A DNA stretch of 64,000 nt. Source: Parascedosporium putredinis. Lineage: Eukaryota > Ascomycota > Sordariomycetes > Microascales > Microascaceae. The stretch covers positions 1,984,001-2,048,000 of the forward strand of contig CASHTG010000016.1 in the NCBI GenBank assembly GCA_949357655.1, read 5' to 3'. A program made the position numbers and the translations under genes. The notes under the pieces were generated by a model. It did no database searches. It was not told where the DNA came from and saw nothing but the letters and a program-made list of their open reading frames with translations. This document shows positions 46,117 through 58,522 of this stretch, piece by piece. Numbering within the stretch: position 1 is the stretch's first letter; each line of letters begins with the position of its first letter.

Positions 46117-47145
46117 TCATGATTTGGGCTTGTTCCGTCTCCGCACATTCGTCTCCTCTATCACCGTCTCCTTCCCAACCAGCTTCGCCTCGCCCGCTCC
46201 GGATTCTTCTTGTCCCCCGCCATCCCCATCCCCCTCCCCATCCTTGCCTAAAACCCAAGTATTCACCACCTCCCTGACCTCTTGCACTTTGACCTCCTTG
46301 CCGGCCCCTTGCTCCATCCTCCACATGTAGCTCGAGTACACGGCCACCTCTGCCACGGCGACGATCAACGCACCGGCCAACGTCACGAGTACCCGCGCCG
46401 TGACGCTCCACCAGCGCGCCGCGATCCATATCGTCGCCGCCACGCCCACGATGCTAACGAGGAAGTTGAACACCAGCATTAGTTGCTTGTTGACCTCGCG
46501 TAGCGCCGCCGCGTCGAGTCTCCCTCGGCGGACTCCCCTCCGTCCCCGCCGAGGTCGGCGTCTCGTGCGTTGTGCGGCCGGTTGACTTCGGCAAAAGCCG
46601 CTGCTACGGGCGTTGGGAAAGCGCTGCGAAAGGTCTCGAGGGTGGGTGTGGGGTTGAGCATGCGTTCGTAGGCGCGGGCTTCCTCCTCGCGGCGGAGGCG
46701 GGCCATGAGGGCTTTGTATTCGGGAGACTGCGATTCACAAAGAAAATGGTTAGCTTGCGAAAGATACATAAAGTGGATGCCCTTGGTCTAGATACTGAGC
46801 TGCGGACCAAAGCCCAACCAAATCCCAGTATCGGAAAAGAAGCAGCAGTCAAGGCGGGTTGGGTTGAACAAACAGGTTCAGGTTTAGGAAGTGGTGGGGG
46901 TATGTAAACGCAGGAGCCGCGGAGTAGGGTCTCCAACGTAAATTCCGTCCGATCTTCTTTCCCAAGCCTCTTCCATAGGTCGAGGATCTGGGCGTGGGAA
47001 ATGGGTTTGCCCACGGCGGGGCCTCAAGATCCGGTTCTTGGGCTGGAGCTCGCTGTTCGGCCTCTGACTTGGGCGCATCGGGCTGGTTTTGATCTAGGGC
47101 CTTCAGACCTTCCACTATGGAAGGCGTCATGGTGAGGAGGACCAT
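46117..47145 (-). CDS. VMA12: V-ATPase assembly factor Vma12/Vph2
   Basis: An ER membrane protein that, with Vma21 and Vma22, assembles the Vo sector of the vacuolar H+-ATPase. The exons are 47145-46874 and 46727-46117; intron 46728-46873 has a GTTTGT donor and a CGCAG acceptor. About 294 residues. The N-terminal cytosolic part contains GKPISHAQILDLWKRLGKED and SPEYKALMARLRREEEARAY, the latter formed right after the splice. The motif ALREVNKQLMLVFNFLVS begins the first of two membrane segments (LMLVFNFLVSIVGVAATIWI and ARVLVTLAGALIVAVAEVAV). The tail is acidic then basic. GGGG at 47018-47021 and CCC at 46522-46524 each lack one base; without repair the N-terminus and the membrane half lie in different frames. 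It is divergent from COQ1 with an 872-bp gap. Confidence 0.85.
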
Positions 47146-48017
47146 TATGCAGCTACGGTCGATGCCGGATGCGCGGCATAACAATAAAGTTGGTGGGGAA
47201 AGAAGAGGTTCGTTTTCACGTTGCCTATTCTTGTCGATATGGATGCATTACGTACATGTAGGCAGAGAAATAAACTCCGGTAGCTCAGGCCTGGCCTGTG
47301 CACGAGAACAATGCCAATTGATCAATGTACCTGCATCGGCATAAGCACCAAGCGGATCGGTCTCGGTCATCACTCATGTACAACTGGCAAAGAGGTTCTT
47401 CATCCAATAATATCGTATTAATGCAGCCCCACCAGACAGGACAGCTGGTCGCCAGGGGTGAGAATCCGCGTTCGCAACAACTCGGAATAAGGATCGAACG
47501 ACTCTCTCTGAGAAGAAAAAAATTATTACAGTGAAACTAAAAACTGGAGCATTTGGGAAGGGAAAGAAGAAGGAGAAAAACAAGCCTAGCCTCGACCATT
47601 GCTAGCTTACCCAGTGGACGAAAAGAAAAAAAAGAGAAGGCCCACCCGACCCGGAAGGACGCGAGGAACGAAATTTCTCATTCGTGCCTTTTCAACCAAG
47701 GAGACAAAAAACAATAGCTGCACCTGTCCCCCGATTGCATCGCCAGCCGACTCCTCCGAAAACATCATCAGATTGGCCCATGTCGAGTCGCTAGACGACG
47801 CAATTCGGACCTACCTCCCTCTCCTCGTCCTCCCCCTTCCTCCATCTTCCAATTAAGACCGCAGGGAAGCCTCGAGACCTTCCACCAAGGCACCTTGTCG
47901 AAAGCCTACCTTGCCGCGAGCCTATCCGAGAATATAGCTCCAATTTTTTTCTCTTCCTCGAAGATAATCCACCGCTCCCTCAACCCCCTCCTAGACCCCC
48001 TTTCAACACTCGACAAG
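47146..48017. promoter_or_regulatory. Divergent promoter between VMA12 and COQ1
   Basis: About 0.87 kb. The COQ1 side becomes CT-rich from about 47800 (for example CCTCCCCCTTCCTCC), as usual before fungal start codons. No TATA box is evident. Confidence 0.45.
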
Positions 48018-49602
48018 ATGCGACCCGTCATACGGCAAGGTGTCCGGCACTACTCCTGCCAGTCATCGCAGCAGAGCCGCGTCCGGTGCAATGGCCGCAC
48101 CTCCTCCCTGACCTCGTCCCTCTCCCTGTCCACATCCGCCCACGGTGGTGCCGCCGCCCCCTACACGAGGATACCTCTGACAGCAACCGACGGAAACGCC
48201 TCTTTCTCCGGTCCCCGACGCGGCGGTCGTACCACTCGTCGTCCAGAAGTCGTCCGCGTGGGCGGCCATGGCGTCGGTCGCCACCAACGTCGTGAGCAAC
48301 GCGGCGAAGCGGGCGGTCGGCGCCGTCCCGGGCCCTGCGGATCTGCCGGTCCACCCCCTCAAGGTGGTGGCCAAGGAGCTCAGCACCAAGTTCCTCACGC
48401 CCAGCATCAAGAACCTCGTCGCGTCCCGCACCCCGCAGCTCGACCGGGTGGCCAAGTACTACACCCAGGCGGAAGGCAAGTACGTCCGCCCGCGCATCGT
48501 GCTGCTCATGGCGCGCGCCACCGCGCTCTGCCCCAAGGCCGGGCCCGAGTCCCTCCGCGCGAGCGCCATCTCCATCGACCAGGCCATCTCCCCATCTCCA
48601 TCCTCTCGGACGTGAACCCGAGCTCCCAGTCCGCCAGCCTGAACCCGGCCCCCGACGCCGAACCGATACCCGGCGTCAACCCCGCCCAGCGCCGGCTTGC
48701 CGAGATCACCGAGACCATCCACACCGCCTCCCTCCTCCACGACGACGTCATTGACCACTCGGAGTCCGCCGCGGCGCCCCCTCGGCCAACCTCGAGTTCG
48801 GCAACAAGATGGCTGTGCTCGGCGGCGACTTCCTCCTCGCCCGTGCCTCCGTCTCCCTCGCCCGTCTCCGCCACCCCGAAGTCATTGAGCTGCTCGCCAC
48901 CGTCATCGCCAATTTGGTCGAGGGCGAGTTCATGCAGCTCCGCAACACCGAGGCCGGCGAGCGCGACCCCGTCTGGACCGAGGACGCCCTCACGTATTAC
49001 TTGGAAAAGACGTACCTCAAGACGGCCAGCCTCATCTCCAAGTCGTGCAGGGCTACCGCCATCCTCGGCGGCGCGGACGCCGCCACCGTCGATGCCGCGT
49101 ACGCGTACGGAAAAAACCTCGGTCTCGCATTCCAGCTCGTTGACGACATGCTCGACTATACCATTAGCGGCAAGGACCTCGGCAAGCCTGCGGGCGCGGA
49201 CCTTGAGCTCGGCCTCGCTACGGCTCCCCTCTTGTTCGCGTGGAAGGTGAACCCGGAGCTGGGTGCTCTCGTGGGTAGGAAGTTTGCCGAGGAGGGCGAT
49301 GTTGCTAGGGTAAGCTTTCCCCCTTTTCTTCTTTCTCCCTACTCTTAGATGCGGCCAACTATTTTTCAGCGGAATCAAACGTCCGCCGAGATGTTACCCC
49401 ATAATTCATTAGACGAATGCTAACAACTCGTTATTGTATAGGCTCGTGAGCTCGTAATCCAGAGCAACGGTATCGAGCAGACGCGTGCCCTCGCCGAAGA
49501 CTACGCCAACAAGGCGGCGGCGGCCTCGATGCCTTCCCTGACAGCGAGGCAAAGGAGGGCTTGATTCAGATGACCCGCGACGTCCTGAAGCGAAAGAAGT
49601 AA
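48018..49602 (+). CDS. COQ1: Mitochondrial polyprenyl diphosphate synthase (ubiquinone side chain)
   Basis: A trans-prenyltransferase that builds the ubiquinone side chain in mitochondria. The exons are 48018-49309 and 49442-49602; intron 49310-49441 has GTAAGC, GCTAACAAC and TATAG. About 485 residues once repaired. The N-terminus (MRPVIRQGVRHYSC) fits a mitochondrial presequence. Motifs: VAKYYTQAEGKYVRPRIVLL, the first Asp-rich motif LLHDDVIDHS, GDFLLARASVSLARL, and the second Asp-rich motif FQLVDDMLDYT. The end reads LDAFPDSEAKEGLI then LKRKK. The frame breaks in the leader (two missing bases or one extra, 48150-48225), at CCCC 48590-48593, CC 48766-48767 and CC 49524-49525. Each main break is repaired by one C. 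The short insert after SIDQAISPI (SSQSASLNPAPDAEPIPGV) is usual in fungal Coq1. Chain length (C30 to C50) cannot be read from the sequence. Confidence 0.9.
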
Positions 49603-51199
49603 ATCGGCCCGGTCGAATTCTCTTCAGCGCAAGCCCATCTTCTCGTCCAGTCCCGGTAGCCGAGTTGCCGCCGGGATACCACGATGGGACGGAAAGACAA
49701 CATCGACGAACCAAAAGCCAATATTTTAAGGATTTAAAAACAAGAACCAAAAAGAACTTGCACAAAAGAGATTCAGGGACTCGAACCGGAGTTTGGCTAG
49801 GCGGGAGTTTCCGTTTTTTTTTTTTGATTTATTTCGCCCTGTTTCCCTTGATTTTCTTTTTACCTCGACAACTAATAGACGGGGCAGGGAATGAGATTTT
49901 AGAGAAAGACAACGGGGATAGAGGCGGAGGGGAAATGGCGGCGCGGGGTAGAAGGGGGTTTCGAGATGCACGGGGTCCTCGAGATGGTGTGGTGATGTGG
50001 TCCCTGCATGAACGGCGCCGGCTCGCGTCCCTCATGTCCATGGGCCCTTTTTCCCCCGCCCTGTGCGTTCTGGACAACGAGGTCCATGTACGTCTTGCCT
50101 GGGCCAGGTCTAGCCGCGGGCGACGCGAACCATCAGCTTTGCTCGATCACTTGTTGCGCTAGTCGCGAGCGATCGCCGGGCCGTGCTATCCTTGGGGAGA
50201 GGGGAAGAGTGAAGGGGAGAATGAGTAGAGAAAAGCAGGGTGGAAACAGCATCCGTCCCAAGTGTATTATTACAAGGTATCATCATATCTCATTCCCCTC
50301 AAAACATTGCGTCCATTACTTCCAAACAAACGGGGAGGTAGAGGAGGAATGAAGCCCGGTACTGGAGGGGAAGAGGTTAACGAACGACTGCCCCTTCTCT
50401 ATCGTTGGCTTCAAGGCTGCCAATGGGGATTATCAGTGCTCTTTGCAGAGATTCCAGTTTCCGCACCCCTCTTCTCCCCTGTTTTTTGTTTCAATATTGT
50501 TTACATATCCTGTATTTTTCCTTCTCATTTCACTCTGTCTTTTGTTTCATGCCCTTTTCCCCTTTGGTTCTATTCTTCTACCTGTATTTATGAGGCTTCA
50601 GAGCAAAGGAGAAACGGGGTGAAGTTGGTCAGGAATGTGCCAAGATTGCACCTTTGGCGTATGCTCACGGTGAAAGCTGGCGACCGGAAAGCTTTTGTTC
50701 GCGGCGGCATTCCTAGGTCTTTTTCTATTCTCTTCTCCTGTTTCCGCTCTCTTTTTTCCCCCTCGCCTCTCCCCTCTCCTTCCCGTAACGCCGTATCTCC
50801 TCGCGTGTATTAGTATAGACGAAATAGAGCCTCTTAGCATTTATTCACATTTTACTGCGGGCGTCGGTGACGCAATGGCCTACCCGCTCAGCGTTTGTTC
50901 CCCCGACCGCGGCCGGACTGGGGCGAAGATTGAGCGGCACCTACGCCGGGATCCGAGTTTGGTGAAGCGGGACATAATCACGTAGGGCGGGGCCTGTGGT
51001 AAGGGCCACGAGGAAGCTTTCCCCCATCCCCGGTGTCTAGTTTTCTTGACTCCCTGGGGATTGGGTCTCGATGGTTCTTCCACCCCGCTCCGTGGGCGTG
51101 GCGAGTATCGGGAATGGGAAGTAGGCCTGGACGTTTTCACGCAAGACATGCAAGAGTGCGTCTAGCGCGTCCAGCTGACGGAGTGAGGCTGGGAGAGGG

Positions 51200-51200
<1 letters not shown>

Positions 51201-51239
<39 letters not shown>
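51201..51239 (+). repeat. (CA)n microsatellite
   Basis: About nineteen uninterrupted CA units, flanked by GGGT and GTTCGAGACG. It lies in non-coding DNA between COQ1 and the allantoinase gene. A likely length polymorphism. Confidence 0.9.
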
Positions 51240-51242
<3 letters not shown>

Positions 51243-54200
51243 CGAGACGACGTCACGAGTGGACAAGGAGAGCCTGGAGTGGAAAGGGGACTTGATACGT
51301 GCAAGGGCCGCGATCCGAGAAAAGGCCGCTGGCGCGGCTGACCCGTGCAGCGAGGTTATATAGTTCTTTGCTGTCACTGGTGCCAAGAGGTTGAGAAAAG
51401 GGACTGGAAAAAGGAGGACGCCACGCAGATATGCCTCTTTTCTCCTTTAGCCACATGTCTTGTCTTTTTCAGACGGGCGAGTGTGCGTTCCATCTTGGTT
51501 GTTCGGAATTCCCCATGTCGTCGCTGTCGTGGAACTGACTGGAGTGTGTACCAATCTCTCGAGATGGGTTGGCTCAAAGGTCGAGAACACTTCATGTCAC
51601 TCCGAAATGACACTAAAAGAAAAGAGAGTCGAGAAAAAAACTGACAATACTTAAGCGTCTTCGGAGTGGAGATGTAGAAGGAGCCAAAATTAAAGAACTT
51701 TAGGGATCTACGGCTACACCTGGATGGCAAGGAAACCCTGCCCAAACCCTTACCCCACTGGCCCTCTTTTTCTTCCCTTGTCTCTTTTGTTTTCTTTTCC
51801 CAAGGCTCTGAGGCTCTCTTTGTTTTTCAAGAACTTCCTAGATCAACGCATACCGAGGATGACACTGACCCAAGGATGGGTCCACGCTTGCCATGTAATT
51901 TTGAGAGGGTGTATGGTTTATCCTGCCACGAGGTTCCAGAAATGACGTAACCGCGCTGGCTGTCCCCTCCATGCCACAGCCTCACCCTCCGCTTCTCGTC
52001 TACATTTGAAATGTAGCTTCCGAGTCTATCCGCGATTAATACCGTGTCACCCTCTCACCTGGTAAGCCTGGATAGTGCCTACCGCCCAGAAGACGAACAC
52101 TCGCAGGTCAGGGGCAAGGGCCACTCATCTCTCTGCTCCTGCCAAAGAAAAAGGAAGAAAAAAAGACTTGTTGCTAGGGCGTTTGTTCTTCTTTAACCCA
52201 AGCTTGGCTTGCAAAGCTAGCGAAGCGCAAAGAAGGGGAGAAAGAAACAAAAGTACAGACTAGCCCGGGAGACGGAAAGGTGTGTGTGGGGTGGAGAGAA
52301 AAGAAGAAAAAGAGATCGTTGCCAACTTGACGGCCTTTGGGGCCTGGGCGCGATCGACAAGAACCGACAGCCGAAGATGAGGGTGCAAGCCAATGGACTG
52401 CATCGTCGAGACCCGCGGAGGGCCGCGCATCGTCCCCCATGCATATTCAGTAATAAGAAATGAACGCAAGGTAGCGAGGGAATGATGGCAAAAAGAAATC
52501 CATTTCTGCAAAGCCATCCTGCTGCTACGTTTGCCAAGACGGTCCAGACCCCGGGTCTTCACTTTTATCGTAGTCTCGGTTCTCGCTGGCCCTGTCTGCT
52601 TTGCTTTGCCATCTTACGAGTGATAGGATTTATGTATATCGGAAAACCTATGCCGCGAGCACCGCCAACGAGAGCTACCAGACACACGAAGCAAGCAAAC
52701 GTCCCAAATCTCCCTTGCAAGAGAGCATAGCCCAGTCCCCCTTTTTTCTTATTTTTCTTCTTCTCTTCATTGTTCTTTTTCCCTCGAGGCCAACCCCACC
52801 TTGATGCAGTCAGCTCTCGGGCAAATGCCGTTAGCCTGGCCCTGGAAGACTATTGCAAAGGAAAAAAACAAAATAAAATAAAATAGGGCCCTCATTCATG
52901 AATAGAGTGAAACTGCAACCATCAATGATCCACTTGCATCAATTACCCTTGCCGCCGAGAATCCACAGCTAGAGCCATCGGAGATGCTGTGTGGCTCCTC
53001 TAGTGGACGATGGCCCATATAGATCGGGTCCGTCTCCGCCGTCGTGCTTGTCCATATGTAGCTCAAGCTGGCTATCTGTGGGGCGAGCCAGGAAGGAAGA
53101 GAGTGGTCAAGAACGCTGAAAAGATAACGGCCGGTTGTCGCCGCCGGAGAGCGCCGCTAAAACACTGTCCACGAAAAAGACAGTAATCCAACAAGCTAGA
53201 TACTCGGGAAAGAGAGAAATCGATCTCTCTCTTTCCCAATGTGACTTGCCGAGGAAGCACAACGGACTCGGCTGCCAATTCACCCAATTTTGCCCCCAAT
53301 GACCCCTTTGCTACCAGTACCCGTCCCTTGGAGGGGAACTCAATTGCCCGCTTTTTTTACTCTTCGTCTTTTGAAATGATAGCTTTGCCTTCTGATGACA
53401 TCTCCAAACTAAAATCTGCCCCTCCACCAGGTCCCCCATCCTCATTAGGGCGTGTCGATCCAACTTGTGGATGGGTATATGATGTAAAGAGATCCCCCAT
53501 CGCCGTCTCTCATCGTATCGAGTCCACGCCGTCTACCCCACCCACCCCATTCTCTCTTCTCTCGTGCTCCCTCCCTTTTTCTTGCCAGGCGTCATTGTCG
53601 CCGTCCAAGGAGGACAGGGTCCAAAGAGAAGAGGAAAAAAGAAAAAAAGAAAATAGGAAGCGGGAGAGAATCAAAAGAGACGCTAAGCAGTGGGGACAAG
53701 GGACCGGAAGAGGCACAAGACAGGAAACTCTCTCTTATAGCTGTGGCGTCTTGCCTCGGACCAACTCCTCGTGTTCCCGTGCCCTGCTTGCCCTGCACGG
53801 CATCTATGGATCTCTTAGTCTGTTGCCGGGATTGCGCGTTCAGTTCAGAGGCTGTTAATGATCCCTGTACTGCACCAGATGGCCTTCGTTGTCTCGACTT
53901 GTTTTTCCTCAATCCACTTCTTATACCTAGAACCCTGGCGTACCATTTTTCTTCTAGAGCCGTACGTCGTCATCTCCTCCCGGCTCTCTAGAGCTGCTAC
54001 TTTTCTTGCTCCGCCGTGCCTCATCAGTCTCCATTCTCTTGTCTCTTTTTGCCGTTCCATTCCGACTTTTCCCCGACTTTTGACCCCGGCCAGGCCAGCT
54101 CTTGCTCTTCTGCGCTTTCAGTTGTATCCGCGCCGCTGGTGTAAGGCGAATAGCTCGGTCGTGTCGCCCTCGACCCTGATTCGCGTCAGAACCGCACGCA

Positions 54201-54598
54201 CACACACACACAACACACACCCTTGCCATACATCCAACATCCATGTCATTGATCCATCTCAATCCGTTTATAAGTAATTTAATAACCCCGCGTCCCGTCA
54301 ACGCACCCACCCGTGCAACCCCGCCGCTATCCATCAACGCTATCTCTTTGCGTCCCAGTCGACAAAACCTTCCCAAGCTTTTGTTTAGCATGCCCGACGA
54401 CAGAACAATTTGACACCACATATAACGCCCGCTGATACCGATACGATACCGCACCAAGGGCAACAACCCACACATTCTTTGATCTATCCACCATCCGTCA
54501 CGTCGAGAGAAGAAATAACCAGGAGACAAATCTCCTAGGCTCAGCAGAGCCTTCATCAACACACAAACTTCCTTCCTGCTTCCGTGCCGCCCCTCGAC

Positions 54599-54655
54599 CT
54601 TTTTTTTTTCCCCCTTTCCCCTTTTCTCTTCTTCTTCTTCGTCTTCCTACCCGCC
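54599..54655 (+). promoter_or_regulatory. CT-rich tract before the allantoinase start
   Basis: An almost pure pyrimidine block (T10, C5, then TTC units) ends 50 bp before the ATG at 54705. Such blocks commonly mark transcription starts in filamentous fungi. One consensus GATA-factor site (AGATAG on the minus strand, 54340-54345) lies further upstream, which would suit nitrogen control but is weak alone. Confidence 0.4.
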
Positions 54656-54704
54656 ACCGGAGCACACACCAAACAGGCCCCGTCCGCCACCACCGCAACT
54701 CACC

Positions 54705-56412
54705 ATGGCCTTACAAGTCGTGCTCACCTCCACGCGAGCCATCCTCACCCTCCCCGACAACAGCCTTCTACTCACACCCGCCACCATCACCATCTCCCCG
54801 CACACCGGCCGCATCACCTCCATCGTCCCCGCCGTCCTCCCCAGAGCTCGTTCCCCGTCGATACGACCTACATCAACTACTCGCCCAAGATCCTCCTCCC
54901 CGGTCTCGTCGACGCCCACGTCCACCTCAACGAGCCCGGCCGCACGGAATGGGAGGGCTTCGAGACGGGTACCCGCGCCGCCGCCGCCGGGGGCGTGACC
55001 ACGGTGGTGGACATGCCGCTCAACGCCATCCCGCCCACCACCACGGTGCGGGGCTCTGGGCCAAGACCGCGGCGGCGAAGAATAAGTGCTGGGTGGATGT
55101 CGCTTTTACGGCGGGGTTATTCCCGGGAACGAGCGGGAGTTGCTCGGCTTGATCGAGCACGGTGTTCGAGGGTTCAAGTGCTTCTTGATCGACTCTGGGG
55201 TAAGCAGAACGAGTGCCGTTATGTTTAGGGGCCAACGTATCCACCCTGCTGAGAGGAAGAAGGACGTCTAAACGAAAACTTTTTTTTCTTTTTCTTGGTG
55301 CGATTCCTGTATGCATGCATGCTAACCCCAACCTGAAATCTAGGTCGAAGAATTCCCCGCCGTAACCCCAGATGACGTGGCGAGCGCCATGCGCGTCCTC
55401 CAAAACTCGCCCACGACCCTCATGTTCCACGCAGAAATGGATTGCGGCGCATCACCCTCCTCCTCCTCCTCCTCCGCCGACGCCCCCGAAAAGCCACCAG
55501 GCGCCCCCACGGCGTACAGCACCTTTCTCGAGTCCCGCCCCCAGCTTCGAGACCTCGGCCGTCGCCGAGATCCTCAAGCTCGCCCCGTCCGCGCCCGCCC
55601 TGCACCTCCACATCGTGCATCTCTCCGCGACCGAGTGCATCCCTTTACTGCGCAAGGCCCGCGCCGAGGGGCTAAAAATCACGGCCGAGACGTGTTTCCA
55701 CTACCTGGAGCTGGCAGCTGAGTCCATCGAGGACGGGGACACGCGGCACAAGTGCTGTCCGCCGATCCGGACGGAGAAGAACCGCGACGCCCTGTGGGCG
55801 GAGCTGATGAGGCCGGACTCGTGTATACGGACCGTGGTGTCGGATCACTCGCCGTGCACGCCTGAGCTCAAGATCTTGCCGCATCGGTTGGGTGGGCAGA
55901 CGGCCGCCGCCGCCGCCGCGAGCTCGACGGAGACTTTGGCCGATTCGGCTATCGAGGTGGAGCCGCAAGAAGAAGAAAAAGAAGAAAAAGAAGGAGAGGC
56001 GGGGAGGGAGACCAAGGTGACGCCGGGGGATTTCATGGCGGCGTGGGGCGGCATCTCGTCGGTCGGTCTCGGATTACCCATTCTGCACACGGCGGCGCGG
56101 GAGAGGAACCTCAGTCTGTCGGACATTGTCCGGCTCTGTTGCGTGGAGACGGCGCGGCAGGTGGGGTTGGCGCACCGCAAGGGTAGCCTCAAGGTGGGGT
56201 TGGACGCCGACGTGTGCGTGTTCGACGACACGGAGGAGTGGACGCTCACCCGGGGCGAGATGCGGTGGAAGAATAACTGCTCGCCGTGGGAGGGCAAGGT
56301 GTTTTGCGGGAGGGTCAAGGAAACGTGGGTGCGGGGTCATCGGGTGTGGGATGGGCAGCACGTCGTGGGGAAGCCGCTGGGCGAGTGTATCCTCGAGAAG
56401 AGGCGCGTCTAA
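54705..56412 (+). CDS. DAL1: Allantoinase
   Basis: Hydrolyses (S)-allantoin to allantoate in purine catabolism, supplying nitrogen. The exons are 54705-55199 and 55344-56412; intron 55200-55343 is GTAAGC..CTAG. About 522 residues. The metal centre of the cyclic amidohydrolase fold is complete: LVDAHVHLNEPG (His-X-His), GFKCFLIDSGVEEFPAV with the bridging Lys, HAEMD, HIVHLSATE and the Asp of VVSDHSPCTPELK. GDFMAAWGGISSVGLGLPIL marks allantoinase rather than dihydroorotase. Two low-complexity inserts are present, SSSSSSADAPEKPPG after HAEMD and VEPQEEEKEEKEGE before the active-site end. The frame breaks at CCCC 54839-54842, GGGG 55050-55053 and TTTT 55104-55107 (one base missing in each), and at CCCCC 55538-55542 (one too many or two too few). 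Start context is CTCACCATGG. Confidence 0.92.
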
Positions 56413-58522
56413 TGTCCAGTCGCAATGGAGGGAGTTTTAACGAGCGTGCAAGAGCATAACCTGAAGCAAATGGCATTGTCCCTTTTTTTTTTTTGTATAT
56501 ATCCATAATAATTCCAACATTCCCCTATACGCAGTCGAGGGGTTCCCACCACTTCACGAGGCTTCCAGGGCTGATTGCGTGTCCTTACGTCGAAACCTGT
56601 CTGATGAGGTTCCCCTGCTCTATGGTAGGTGGGAGGACTAGATGCAACATTAGAGATTGCATCCGGCGTGCTTGCGCGAGGCTCCGGCAAAACTGTCAAG
56701 GTTCTAGCCTGACCCTCAGATGGACGTGAGTTTGAGGGTCGGCGGAGCTTGTTCGAGCGCGCAAGGTTTGCCCGGAGCACATGCACAGGTCGCACATAGC
56801 TTGCTGGCGCCTACCCGGCCAGCGAACGGGGAGAGTTATGGATCGTGCATGTGGCGTCTTGGGAGTGGAAAGGCAGCTTGAGACAAGTTGGCTGTCAACG
56901 CGAACCAGTCAGGGCACAGTATCTGGGCTTGGGCTAATAGGTCGAGTCTCTATCTGCGTGCTCAACGTGGCAGGTTCACTTGAGCCTAGGTGGGGGTCAG
57001 CTCGTTAGGCTTGGAGGAGTCAGACCAGTCGAGGTCATCACTGAGAGCACTGACGAGTCACTATTTGAGGAATTGAGGAGATACAAGAGAGAGAAGAATG
57101 GAGGATGACACTGTTTGTGGAATGGGTTCACGACCCGTGTGCGTCAATCTTATCTGCATATACGGACGGAGCTGGCTGAGCATCGCTCTTGTCATCCTTC
57201 ACTATCTTTTCCTAGCCCTATTGCGTCTTTTTTTTTTTTTTTTTCTGGTTATTGGAATTGGATCAATGAAACGAGTATAACTACCCAGGCATTGATACCA
57301 ATACTCGCAGACCCATCGAGGAAAATTAAGGTAAGCCAGTCGCCACTCGTCCCAAGGCCCACGCACGAGTCTATCCCGAACAAATCCCCATCTGCCCCAA
57401 ACCTGCCCCGGTCGATCCTGCTAGCCAAGCCTAAACCCCATCCCGACCCGAGCATGGATTCTTCTCCCGTGGTCCCGTCGACTTCTTTTTTTCCTCCCTC
57501 GAAAAGCCATTTGTGGCACTTTGGCCACCAGGCCGGGCTTTTGCCCCCTTTAATTTCTGGGTTCGGCTCGGAGTTGCCTTCCGCCTATGACCTGCTTGCT
57601 TGCTTACTTGCTATGTATTCCAGTGTTAGGGTAGTGGCTGGTCTCTTGATGTTCGAGATGTGTTTCTTTTGTGGCATTATTTCTCGAAATTTGCATGTGA
57701 GACGGGCACTCTGTCCTTATCCTCAAAATGATGGCTCCTTTCCCCCATGTCCCCATGCTCCCTGGTCTTCCCTTGTTCGAATGGCGCAAGTCCAGGGGTT
57801 GAATGAGGGGGAAATAAGAATACAAAAAAGATCGATAAACAGCAGCAGGGATCGCCACAGAAGCGTCCACTCTTCCCGGAGGCGGTGAGCCTTTTTCTTC
57901 TTCTTTTTCTTCTTTTCTTTTTGTCCTTTTCTCTTTCTGAACTAGAGAAAAGAAAACTTTTGTCACTCATTCCTATTGAGGAACGGGCCAGTTTTCTCCA
58001 CTGGCCCTGAATATAGACCCACTAGGCTGGACTTTTCTTTTTCTTCTTTTTCTTTTTCTTTCTACCCGTGCCTTGCCTCAAGACAAGCCACTTTCGGAGA
58101 TTCTGCCTATCAAAAGAGCTTAGTTCCAAGGCGGCCGACTTTTCCCTGAGGCGCGGATTATTTTCCTGGCCAATTGATTGGTGTCTGCCCTGTCGTTCAA
58201 GGGGAAAAAAAAAAAAGAAAAGAAAGAAAAAGGGAAAAAGAAAAAAATCTTATCGAGATCCAGTCCCCTTTTTTTTTTTTTGATCAATAGAAAGGAGCGG
58301 TGGCCACCATTTCCCTCTCTTCTCTCCCCTTTCCCCGTCTCGCGCAACCGTCTTCTAACTTTCCTCTAGTCTACTTTTTTCTTCTCTCTTAGTCTGATTG
58401 TCCCCTTTCTTCTGGCCTGCCTCGTGCCTTCTTTTTTTCTTTTCTTCTTCCCGAGTTATCTCGAACATGAGAGTTTTGTGCTTCCATTCCCTCCAACTCA
58501 CCGCTCTCTTGCTGCTATCGTA
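56413..58522. other. Intergenic region, allantoinase 3' end to F-box gene promoter
   Basis: About 2.1 kb. A 257-codon plus-strand frame (57115-57888) crosses a T14 run and shows no conserved features. Polypyrimidine blocks occur at 57892-57938 and 58033-58063, a polypurine block at 58201-58247, and a CT-rich leader at 58364-58450. Confidence 0.45.

Larger units (their letters stand above)
49603..54704. other. Intergenic region of 5.1 kb
   Basis: No supportable gene. It contains a long (CA)n microsatellite (listed), a short CA-rich stretch at 54198-54220, polypurine DNA near 53625-53680, and a CT-rich tract just before the allantoinase start. Open frames on both strands show no recognisable content. 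Confidence 0.45.

Noticed and set aside
49769..49795. A possible tRNA B-box on the minus strand (GGTTCGAGTCC)
   Set aside because: The flanking bases cannot form the T-arm stem and no D-arm or acceptor stem was found.
57115..57888. A 257-codon plus-strand open frame
   Set aside because: It crosses a 14-base T run, has no conserved motif and no start context. Its composition looks like intergenic DNA.
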